Shown piece by piece: positions 57,576 through 64,000 of a stretch of 64,000 nt of DNA. This DNA is from Mycolicibacterium sp. P1-5 (GTDB lineage Bacteria > Actinomycetota > Actinomycetes > Mycobacteriales > Mycobacteriaceae): positions 62,001 through 126,000 of the forward strand of contig NZ_NPKT01000017.1 of NCBI RefSeq assembly GCF_008329565.1. The letters are read 5' to 3'. Each line of letters begins with the position of its first letter. Positions within the stretch are counted from its first letter, which is position 1. The notes under the pieces were generated by a model, which had not been told where the DNA came from, ran no database searches, and saw nothing but the letters and a program-made list of their open reading frames with translations. The translations under genes and the position numbers were made by a program.

Positions 57576-58738
57576 CCGGCATATTCTTGGAGGTGGGTCC
57601 CGCAGCGGTGACGCGACTTGTGCCCCGCCCGCAACCACTCGTGGACCAAGAACTGGTCGCTACCGCCCTGACCGGCATCGACGACTCGGTGGTTCTCTAT
57701 CGCGAACGTCCCGTCGCCGTGGCAGATCTGTGGCGCAGCGTCATCGCCTCGAGTGTCGGAAAGCGCTGTGAATCAGTGACTCTCGTGCACCCATCCTGGT
57801 GGGCTGAACACCGGGTGGCCAAGGTCGTCGGCGCGGCCGCGACGGTCGCCACCGAGGTCCACGCGCGGCCCAGGTCCACGGTACTCGCAGCCGGTGAAGC
57901 GGCCACCGTGGTCGAGATCGCCGATGACCTCGTCGCCGTGGTCACCGATGAGTGTTCGCCGCTGGTACGGCGTCGCACCGACGATCCGATGGACGTCGCG
58001 GAGATGATCGAGAAAGACTCTGGCACAGCAGTTCTCATCGACGCACCGCCGACCGTATCCGGGTCGGCCGAGTATGCCCGCCTCCTGCGGACCGCTCTGC
58101 GCCGCGACGGAGTCGACGTTCGGGTGGTCGGTATCCGCGCCCCGGTGCCGTCGGCGCCGGAGCCTCCCGTCGCAACTCGTCCGGCCTCACGACGACGGCG
58201 GGGCCCGGTACTCGTTGCGACCGGCATGGCACTGACGCTGTGCACGATCGGAGCCACCGCTACGCGGACTTGGAATCCAACCCCGACGTCCGACGCCGTT
58301 CTCATCGTCGAAGGGCGCATCGCTGTGCGGATCCCATCTGATTGGGTGGTAACCAGGATCACGGCCGGCCCCGGCTCGCGTCGCATCCAGGCCAGCTCGC
58401 CGACCGAATCGGACGTCGTCCTACATATCACCCAATCCTATGCTCCCGGACAGACTTTGGAACAGGCCGCCGAAGTGCTGAGCAGGGCTGTGCACCTGCA
58501 ATCCGGGGGAGTGTTCGTCGACTTCAATTCCGCCGACCGGCGTGGCGGGCGCTCGGCTGTCACCTACCGGGAACTCCGCATCGCTCGTCAAATCCGCTGG
58601 ACGGTGATCATCGATGGCGCGACGCGGATCAGCATCGGCTGTCAGGGCGAGAAAGGCGGCCCCGAGACGGTGACCCAGCCCTGCGAGCAGGCGATCGAAT
58701 CGGCTCGCGAATTGGGTGGAACCAAAAGCGGCCCGTGA
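57572..58738 (+). CDS. Type VII secretion-associated protein (Rv3446c-like)
   Basis: From GTG 57572, overlapping the eccC stop by four bases, the protein is 388 residues. The N-terminal half (1-200) resembles the ASKHA-like TIGR03931 family, with FLEVGPAAVTRLVPRPQPL and SVTLVHPSWWAEHRVAKVVG. A membrane span (about 213-232, GPVLVATGMALTLCTIGAT) separates it from a periplasmic domain with RIPSDWVVTRITAGPGSRRI and a Cys pair in ISIGCQGEKGG and TQPCEQA. It is an accessory protein always found in ESX-4 loci between eccC and esxU; its precise role is not known to me. Confidence 0.88.
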   Translation: MTGIFLEVGPAAVTRLVPRPQPLVDQELVATALTGIDDSVVLYRERPVAVADLWRSVIASSVGKRCESVTLVHPSWWAEHRVAKVVGAAATVATEVHARPRSTVLAAGEAATVVEIADDLVAVVTDECSPLVRRRTDDPMDVAEMIEKDSGTAVLIDAPPTVSGSAEYARLLRTALRRDGVDVRVVGIRAPVPSAPEPPVATRPASRRRRGPVLVATGMALTLCTIGATATRTWNPTPTSDAVLIVEGRIAVRIPSDWVVTRITAGPGSRRIQASSPTESDVVLHITQSYAPGQTLEQAAEVLSRAVHLQSGGVFVDFNSADRRGGRSAVTYRELRIARQIRWTVIIDGATRISIGCQGEKGGPETVTQPCEQAIESARELGGTKSGP

Positions 58739-58786
58739 GCGTCGAAACCATTGTAAGCCAGTACAACTCGATGGGTAAGGATCCTC

Positions 58787-59095
58787 GTGACGACTCTGAG
58801 CACCGACTTCGATCTGATGCGCTCCGTCGCTGCGGCTGCCGACAGCCGCAACGACGAGATACGGGTTCTGTTGCAGGGCTTCATCACCCGGATGGAGGCG
58901 GTGCCACCGACAGTGTGGGGTGGTGTGGCGGCGGCCCGATTCAAGACCGTCGTCGCGCACTGGAACAACGAGTCCGCCAAGCTGTCGCATGCGCTGGCCG
59001 GGATCGCCGACACGATTCGCAACAACGAATATCAACTGCGGGAGGCCGCGCAGCTTCATGCGCAGCGTATCGCCGCTGTCACCGCCCACCTTTAG
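58787..59095 (+). CDS. esxU: WXG100-family protein EsxU
   Basis: GTG start at 58787; 102 residues, the WXG100 size. Two long helices flank the turn TVWGGVAAARFKTVVAHWNN, with the W-G-G variant of the WXG motif, as in other EsxU proteins. It likely pairs with EsxT as the ESX-4 heterodimer substrate. AAGGATCC lies before the start. EsxT begins 15 bases after its stop. Confidence 0.93.
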   Translation: MTTLSTDFDLMRSVAAAADSRNDEIRVLLQGFITRMEAVPPTVWGGVAAARFKTVVAHWNNESAKLSHALAGIADTIRNNEYQLREAAQLHAQRIAAVTAHL

Positions 59096-59110
59096 CGAAG
59101 GAGCACGACC

Positions 59111-59404
59111 GTGGACCCCGTCCTTTCCTACGATTTCGCCGAGATCGATGCGGCGGTGCTCGCCGACATCCAGGGCACGTCGGCGCGACTCGGCGCGGCC
59201 TTGGACGATCTCAGCCGCCAGATCGCGCCGCTTCAGCAGGTGTGGACCAGAGACGCAGCGGCCGCGTATCAGGCCGAACAGGTGCAGTGGCAGCAGTCCG
59301 CATCGGCGCTGCGCGACATCCTGGTGCGACTTGGTGTCGCGGTACGGGACGGGGCGGCCGACGTGGCGGATGCCGACCGTCGTGCCGCCGGAATGTGGGG
59401 CTGA
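59111..59404 (+). CDS. esxT: WXG100-family protein EsxT
   Basis: The 97-residue helical hairpin protein starts DPVLSYDFAEIDAAVLADIQ. At the turn where WXG is expected it has VWTRDAAAAYQAEQ, keeping the Trp but not the Gly; I recall the M. tuberculosis EsxT also having WTR, so this is a lineage trait. The C-terminus (ADADRRAAGMWG) carries the helical end that can bear the secretion signal. Last gene of the ESX-4 operon; two strong hairpins follow within 130 bases. Confidence 0.93.
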   Translation: MDPVLSYDFAEIDAAVLADIQGTSARLGAALDDLSRQIAPLQQVWTRDAAAAYQAEQVQWQQSASALRDILVRLGVAVRDGAADVADADRRAAGMWG

Positions 59405-59420
59405 CCGCCCCTGAAGACTC

Positions 59421-59459
59421 TGTGCGGCCCCCGCGGAGGAGAGCCAACGGGGCCGCACA
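59421..59459 (+). terminator. Terminator-type hairpin after esxT
   Basis: TGTGCGGCCCC (59421-59431) and GGGGCCGCACA (59449-59459) are perfect 11-base inverted repeats around a 17-base loop. They lie 17 bases after the esxT stop. No U run follows, as is common for mycobacterial terminators without a U tail. Confidence 0.65.
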
Positions 59460-59491
59460 GCATCGACTGCGCGCAGCCCCCAGCGCGCACA

Positions 59492-59531
59492 CCGCCCCGG
59501 CGTCATGGCAACCACCATGGCGTCGGGGCGG
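59492..59531 (-). terminator. Hairpin after the zinc-ribbon membrane protein gene
   Basis: Seventeen-base arms beginning CCGCCCCG and ending in CATGG pair with CCATGG...GGGGCGG across a six-base loop. The two non-Watson-Crick steps are G-U pairs on the plus-strand RNA. It starts five bases past the stop of the minus-strand gene at 59536, so with the esxT hairpin it forms a back-to-back pair that insulates the two converging units. Confidence 0.6.
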
Positions 59532-59535
59532 ATCC

Positions 59536-59808
59536 CTAATACTTCAACCGGTCGCGCGCGACCCGCACGTCGGCGAACTGCCGTGGGTGGTGCGCCGCGT
59601 GCACCGGATGCATCAGCACGGGGTGGCGGCAGTGCGCACACGTCTGCGGCTGCTGACGGTCTCCGGCGACGGTCAGGTGGCGACAACCCGCACACCGCAC
59701 GACGTAGGCCGCGCCGATCCAGTTGAGCAACCCGAGGTAGATGGCCGCGGTCGCCGCTGTCCCGATCACGACGATGACTGCAACGGTGAAAACTTCGTAG
59801 ACCGTCAT
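59536..59808 (-). CDS. Small membrane protein with zinc-ribbon
   Basis: The 90-residue protein has one membrane span at residues 5-30 (VFTVAVIVVIGTAATAAIYL), then a soluble end with two Cys pairs, RCAGCRHLTV and TCAHCRHPVL, spaced like a four-Cys zinc ribbon. A His-rich stretch (HPVHAAHH) follows. GGAGGT is a strong ribosome site before the ATG. The membrane-tethered ribbon suggests a protein- or nucleic-acid-binding adaptor; the function is unknown. It stands alone, divergent from the next membrane protein gene, with its terminator facing the esxT hairpin. Confidence 0.8.
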   Translation of the reverse strand: MTVYEVFTVAVIVVIGTAATAAIYLGLLNWIGAAYVVRCAGCRHLTVAGDRQQPQTCAHCRHPVLMHPVHAAHHPRQFADVRVARDRLKY

Positions 59809-59881
59809 GAATGAACCTCCTTACGGTATGAATTCACGGTAGCCCCGCCAGGTTTGCGAATGGTGTGGAAAGCCTGTTGGA

Positions 59882-60508
59882 ATGCCCAGGGTGGGGACGT
59901 TGGCGACACTTTCGCGGCAATGCTGGTTGTTCGCTGTGGGTTCGGCCTTCTTCGCCGCGGCGACGGTCCCCGGCTTCTCGGCCGTCGCGGGTGCGGGTGC
60001 GGCCAACTGGCTGTGCTTTGTCGGCTCCTGGTTCTTCACCGCAGCGGCCGGGATGCAACTGATGCTGGCCAAACCGTCGTCCAAGCTCGAATGGCTCTCG
60101 GCGGCAATCCAATTCGCCGGGACGGTGCTGTTCAACATCAGCACCGGCGCCGCGGTGTTGGCGCACGCGACCGGGGTTCGCCGCCACTACGTATGGGCCC
60201 CCGATGCGATGGGGTCGATCGCCTTCCTGGTGAGCGCCGCGCTGGGTGTGGTGGCAGCCACAATCGCGATCGGTCTGATCGTGCTGGGCTCGCGAGACTG
60301 GCAGGCCGAGTGGATCAACATGATCGGCTCGATCGCCTTCGGCGTCTCCGCTATCGGTGCCTTCGTGCGGCGCACCGGCATCACCGAGGATGAGTTGCTG
60401 GCGAACCTCGGCACGTTCCTCGGGGCGCTATGTTTTCTCGCTGCGGCCCTGCTGGTGCTTCCTCGTTTTCGCAAAAGGGCACCTGCGCTGCGAGAATCAG
60501 GGCCGTGA
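59882..60508 (+). CDS. Integral membrane protein of unknown function
   Basis: The 208-residue protein has about five to six membrane spans: LFAVGSAFFAAATVPGFSAV, NWLCFVGSWFFTAAAGMQLM, FAGTVLFNISTGAAVLA, then SIAFLVSAALGVVAATIAIG and two at the end. SSKLEWLSAAIQFAGT and GSIAFGVSAIGAFVRR recall YrhK-type membrane proteins, but the match is only an impression. Its stop overlaps the typA start (GTGA), so it is co-transcribed with typA, an unusual partner for a translation GTPase. Confidence 0.72.
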   Translation: MPRVGTLATLSRQCWLFAVGSAFFAAATVPGFSAVAGAGAANWLCFVGSWFFTAAAGMQLMLAKPSSKLEWLSAAIQFAGTVLFNISTGAAVLAHATGVRRHYVWAPDAMGSIAFLVSAALGVVAATIAIGLIVLGSRDWQAEWINMIGSIAFGVSAIGAFVRRTGITEDELLANLGTFLGALCFLAAALLVLPRFRKRAPALRESGP

Positions 60509-62403
60509 ACAATCAAGACTTCCGCAATGTCGCCATCGTGGCGCACGTCGACCACGGCAAGACCACGCTGGTGGACGCCATGCTGCGGCAGTCCGGTGCC
60601 CTGACCCACCGTGGCGACGACACCATCGAACGCCTGATGGACTCCGGTGACCTGGAGAAGGAAAAGGGCATCACGATCCTGGCGAAAAACACCGCCGTGC
60701 ATCGCCATCACCCCGACGGCTCGATGACAGTGATCAACGTCATAGACACCCCCGGCCACGCCGACTTCGGCGGCGAGGTGGAACGCGGGCTGTCGATGGT
60801 CGACGGGGTGCTGCTGCTGGTCGACGCCTCCGAAGGTCCGCTGCCGCAGACCCGCTTCGTGCTGCGCAAGGCGCTGTCCGCGCACCTGCCGGTGATCTTG
60901 GTGGTCAACAAGACCGACCGGCCCGACGCCCGGATCGCCGAGGTCGTCGAGGAAAGCCACGACCTGCTGCTCGACGTCGCCTCCGATCTCGACGAGGAGG
61001 CACAGGCGGCTGCCGAGAAGGCACTCGACCTGCCGACGCTGTACGCCTCGGGACGTGCAGGCATCGCCAGCACCACCCAGCCCGCCAACGGGGAGAACCC
61101 CGACGGGGAGAACCTTGATTCACTGTTCGACGTCCTGCTCGAGCACATCCCGCCGCCGCAGGGGGACCCGGAGGCGCCGCTGCAGGCCCTGGTGACCAAC
61201 TTGGATGCCTCGGCATTCCTGGGTCGCCTTGCGCTGATCCGCATCTACAAGGGCCGCATCCGCAAGGGTCAGCAGGTGGCCTGGATGCGCGAGGTCGACG
61301 GCCATCCGGTCATCACGAACGCCAAGATCACCGAGCTGCTCGTCACCGAGGGCGTCGAGCGCACCCCGACCGAAGAAGCCGTCGCCGGTGACATTGTCGC
61401 CGTCGCTGGGATGCCGGACATCATGATCGGTGACACCCTGGCCGATCCCGACCACGCGCATGCGCTGCCGCGGATCACCGTCGACGAGCCGGCGATCTCG
61501 GTGACCGTCGGCACCAACACTTCGCCGTTGGCCGGCAAGGTGTCCGGGCACAAGCTGACGGCGCGAATGGTCAAGAGCCGCTTGGATTCCGAACTGGTCG
61601 GCAACGTGTCCATCAAGGTCGTCGATGTCGGCCGCCCGGATGCCTGGGAAGTTCAGGGCCGTGGCGAGCTGGCCCTGGCGGTGCTCGTCGAGCAGATGCG
61701 CCGTGAAGGGTTCGAATTGACGGTCGGCAAGCCTCAGGTGGTGACCCGCACCATCGACGGGAAGCTGCACGAGCCGTTCGAGGCGATGACGATCGACTGC
61801 CCCGAGGAGTTCGTCGGGGCCATCACCCAGTTGATGGCCGCGCGTAAGGGCCGTATGGAAGAGATGGCCAACCACGCCGCCGGATGGGTGCGGATGGACT
61901 TCATCGTGCCCAGCCGCGGGCTGATCGGGTTCCGCACCGACTTCCTGACGCTGACCCGCGGCACCGGCATCGCCAACGCGGTGTTCGACGGCTACCGCCC
62001 GTGGGCGGGGGAGATTCGGGCCCGGCACACCGGTTCGCTGGTGTCCGACCGCGCCGGTCAGATCACCCCCTTCGCGATGATTCAGCTTTCCGACCGTGGA
62101 CAGTTCTTCGTCGAGCCCGGGCAGGAGACCTATGAGGGGCAGGTCGTCGGGATCAACCCGCGCGCCGAGGACCTCGACATCAACATCACCCGTGAAAAAA
62201 AGCTCACAAACATGCGGTCGTCGACCGCCGACGTGATGGAGACGCTGGCCCGTCCCCTGGACCTAGGTCTCGAACAGGCCATGGAGTTCTGCGCCGAGGA
62301 CGAGTGCGTCGAGGTGACACCGGAGATCGTCCGGGTCCGCAAGGTCGAACTCGACGCCACCAGCCGGGGCCGGGCGAAGGCCCGTGCCAAGGCCAGGGGC
62401 TGA
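60505..62403 (+). CDS. typA: Translational GTPase TypA/BipA
   Basis: From GTG 60505 the protein is 632 residues. G motifs: G1 AHVDHGKTTLVD, G2 EKEKGITILAKNTA, G3 DTPGHADFGGE, G4 VVNKTDRPDA, and the Ser-Gly G5-like step ASGRAG. Domain II (FLGRLALIRIYKGRIRKGQQ) comes next, then domains III/V (GRGELALAVLVEQMRREGFE), and the BipA-specific C-terminal domain with SRGLIGFRTDFLTLTRGTG and ITREKKLTNMRSSTAD. It helps 50S assembly and stress growth at the ribosome. The upstream in-frame extension lies inside the preceding gene. LpqW starts 21 bases after it. Confidence 0.97.
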   Translation: MNNQDFRNVAIVAHVDHGKTTLVDAMLRQSGALTHRGDDTIERLMDSGDLEKEKGITILAKNTAVHRHHPDGSMTVINVIDTPGHADFGGEVERGLSMVDGVLLLVDASEGPLPQTRFVLRKALSAHLPVILVVNKTDRPDARIAEVVEESHDLLLDVASDLDEEAQAAAEKALDLPTLYASGRAGIASTTQPANGENPDGENLDSLFDVLLEHIPPPQGDPEAPLQALVTNLDASAFLGRLALIRIYKGRIRKGQQVAWMREVDGHPVITNAKITELLVTEGVERTPTEEAVAGDIVAVAGMPDIMIGDTLADPDHAHALPRITVDEPAISVTVGTNTSPLAGKVSGHKLTARMVKSRLDSELVGNVSIKVVDVGRPDAWEVQGRGELALAVLVEQMRREGFELTVGKPQVVTRTIDGKLHEPFEAMTIDCPEEFVGAITQLMAARKGRMEEMANHAAGWVRMDFIVPSRGLIGFRTDFLTLTRGTGIANAVFDGYRPWAGEIRARHTGSLVSDRAGQITPFAMIQLSDRGQFFVEPGQETYEGQVVGINPRAEDLDINITREKKLTNMRSSTADVMETLARPLDLGLEQAMEFCAEDECVEVTPEIVRVRKVELDATSRGRAKARAKARG

Positions 62404-62424
62404 CCCGGGCCTATCGCTACTCTG

Positions 62425-64000
62425 ATGGGCGTGCCGACCGGACTGCGCAGCGTTCAAGTCCTGGCTGTGCTGCTGTCCGTGCTGGTCACGGCCGCGTGTA
62501 CGGTCAGTCCGCCGCCCGCACCGCAAAGCACCGAGACCACGGATTCGCCCGCGCCGCTGCCACCGCGGGCGACCCAGATCATCATGGGCATCGACTCGAT
62601 CGGTGCCGGGTTCAACCCGCACCTGCTGTCTGATCAGTCCCCGGTCAACGCCGCCATCAGCGCGCTGGTTCTGCCCAGTTCGTTCCGCCCGGTTCCGGAC
62701 CCGGCGACACCGACCGGCTCGCACTGGGACATCGATCCGACGCTGCTGGTCTCGGCGGAGGTGACCAACCAGAACCCCTTCACAGTCACCTACAAGATCC
62801 GCCCGGAAGCGTCCTGGACCGACAACGCCCCGATCGCCGCCGACGACTTCTGGTACTTGTGGCGCCAGATGGTCAGCCAGCCCGGCGTGGTCGACCCCGC
62901 GGGCTACGACCTGATCACCGGTGTCCAGTCGATCGAGGGCGGCAAGACGGCTGTGGTGACGTTCGCCCAGCCGTACCCGGCGTGGCGGGAACTGTTCAAC
63001 GACCTGCTGCCCGCCCACATCGTCAAGGATGTGCCGGGTGGTTTCCCGGCCGGTCTGGCCCGCGCGCTGCCGGTGACCGCCGGCCAGTTCCGGGTGGACA
63101 ACATCGACCCGCAACGTGACGAGATCCTGCTGGCCCGCAACGACCGGTTCTGGGGACCGCCGGCCCACCCCGACCAGATCCTGTTCCGCCGCGCCGGCGC
63201 ACCCGCCGCGCTGGCAGATTCCATTCGCAACGGCGACACCCAGGTGGCGCAGGTCCACGGTGGCGCCGCGGCGTTCGCCCAACTCTCGGCGATCCCCGAC
63301 GTGCGCACCGCGCGAATCGTCACCCCGCGCGTCATGCAGATGACGTTGCGGGCGAGCGAGCCCAAACTCTCGGATCCCGCTGTGCGCAAAGCGATCCTGG
63401 GACTGCTCGACGTCGACCTGCTGGCCGCCGTGGGCGCCGGCAGCGACAACACCGTCACCCTGGCCCAGGCCCAGGTGCGCGCACCGAGCGATCCGGGTTA
63501 CGTCCCGACGGCGCCGCCGGCACTCGGCAAGCAGCGCTCCCTGGAGCTGCTCGAGCAGGTCGGCTTCCAGATCGACCGCACACCGACCGAATCTCCGGTG
63601 CCGTCGCCGCCGTCGGCCGGCTCACGCACCCCGACTCCGCAGCCGGGACCGCCGGAGATCACCCGCGGGCGGGTCAGCAAGGACGGTGAGATCCTGTCGT
63701 TGGTGATCGGCGTGGCCTCCAACGACCCGACAGCGGTGGCGGTGGCCAACACCGCCGCCGATCAGCTGCGCAGTGTCGGGATCGCCGCGACGGTGCTGCC
63801 GCTGGATCCGCCTGTGCTCTACGGGGATGCGCTGGTGAACAACCGGGTCGACGCCATCGTCGGCTGGCATGCTGCAGGCGGTGACCTGGCCACCTCGCTG
63901 GCCTCCCGCTACGGCTGCCCCGCGTTGGAGGCGACCGCGGTTTCGACGGCCGCCCCGACCAGCACCACGGCCAGCGCATCGCCCACGGCGTCGACGAGGC
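62425..64000 (+). CDS. lpqW: LpqW-like lipoprotein, peptide-binding-protein fold (runs off window)
   Basis: From ATG 62425 (GTG 62431 is an alternative) the frame is open to the window end, at least 525 residues. The signal peptide ends at the lipobox VTAAC, with Cys at residue 25, followed by a Pro/Ser/Thr-rich linker. The rest is the type II substrate-binding fold of DppA/OppA proteins: DDFWYLWRQMVSQPGV, DLITGVQSIEGGKTAVV and LFNDLLPAHIVKDV. Place after typA equals Rv1166 (LpqW), which in other mycobacteria regulates lipomannan/lipoarabinomannan synthesis rather than importing peptides. No permease or ATPase gene follows within the window. Confidence 0.9.
   Translation, partial: MGVPTGLRSVQVLAVLLSVLVTAACTVSPPPAPQSTETTDSPAPLPPRATQIIMGIDSIGAGFNPHLLSDQSPVNAAISALVLPSSFRPVPDPATPTGSHWDIDPTLLVSAEVTNQNPFTVTYKIRPEASWTDNAPIAADDFWYLWRQMVSQPGVVDPAGYDLITGVQSIEGGKTAVVTFAQPYPAWRELFNDLLPAHIVKDVPGGFPAGLARALPVTAGQFRVDNIDPQRDEILLARNDRFWGPPAHPDQILFRRAGAPAALADSIRNGDTQVAQVHGGAAAFAQLSAIPDVRTARIVTPRVMQMTLRASEPKLSDPAVRKAILGLLDVDLLAAVGAGSDNTVTLAQAQVRAPSDPGYVPTAPPALGKQRSLELLEQVGFQIDRTPTESPVPSPPSAGSRTPTPQPGPPEITRGRVSKDGEILSLVIGVASNDPTAVAVANTAADQLRSVGIAATVLPLDPPVLYGDALVNNRVDAIVGWHAAGGDLATSLASRYGCPALEATAVSTAAPTSTTASASPTASTR

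Noticed and set aside
1..64000. Insertion sequences, prophage genes, CRISPR arrays, toxin-antitoxin pairs
   Set aside because: I looked for transposase, integrase, repeat-spacer and small two-gene patterns on both strands and found none I could support.

Overview
The window is high-G+C chromosomal DNA from a mycobacterium, most likely a fast-growing environmental Mycolicibacterium-type species. Reasons: gene order matches several Mycobacterium tuberculosis neighbourhoods as I remember them, and it carries a full ESX-4 type VII secretion locus, a run of cutinases, F420-dependent luciferase-like oxidoreductases, Lpq-type lipoproteins, and many GTG starts with ATGA/GTGA-type overlaps. I see no insertion sequence, prophage, CRISPR array or plasmid function. 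No gap without a gene exceeds about 285 bp.

Layout. (1) 1-2466: end of an MFS transporter, a 4Fe-4S protein behind a 26-bp palindrome, and a DUF998 membrane protein. (2) 2405-22402: the block pth-rplY-SDR-lpqT-arsC-prs-glmU-tRNA-Gln-TetR-GAF-mfd-mazG-[efeB-efeO-efeU]-lpqU-eno-ftsB-DUF501-ppx2. It resembles Rv1014c-Rv1026 with arsC, a GAF gene and an iron-uptake operon added; the iron operon has an IdeR-like box. (3) 22410-30174: a DUF4383 membrane protein with a possible 22-codon leader peptide, an unlisted 34-residue Cys/His-rich mini-protein, rmlB, three tandem LLM oxidoreductases, and a two-gene signalling pair (cNMP-domain histidine kinase plus receiver-thioredoxin-reductase fusion lacking the redox CxxC). 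(4) 30294-35139: infA-rpmJ-rpsM-rpsK-rpsD-rpoA-rplQ-truA. (5) 35136-37933: four cutinases in tandem. (6) 37995-49935: an accessory block with an EamA exporter diverging from a CGNR zinc-finger regulator over an array of GTCATGA repeats, then a saccharopine-dehydrogenase-like reductase, and finally a compact cluster of a large FAD oxidoreductase, a cyclase-ATPase-TPR protein, three uncharacterised proteins and a polyprenyl diphosphate synthase. (7) 50009-59404: ESX-4 (eccB, mycP, eccD, eccC, an accessory protein, esxU, esxT), closed by strong hairpins. (8) 59536-64000: two small membrane proteins, typA/bipA and the start of lpqW.

How the genes work together. Most of the window is housekeeping: translation (pth, rplY, infA, the alpha-operon ribosomal proteins, truA, typA), nucleotide and wall precursors (prs, glmU, rmlB), repair and house-cleaning (mfd, mazG), glycolysis (eno), polyphosphate (ppx2) and division (ftsB). 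EfeU, EfeO and EfeB form one iron-import machine. ESX-4 encodes its own membrane channel parts, motor ATPase, protease and WXG100-like substrate pair.

The best candidate for an undescribed system is 40893-49935. There, an isoprenoid chain synthase, a phytoene-desaturase-like flavoprotein, a cyclic-nucleotide synthase with its own signalling ATPase, and three proteins that appear to combine a phasin-like helical part with beta-rich parts are packed into two divergent, overlapping operons. I suggest a signal-controlled isoprenoid or lipid-body function; this is inference. Domain calls rest on motifs read by eye, with no database search.
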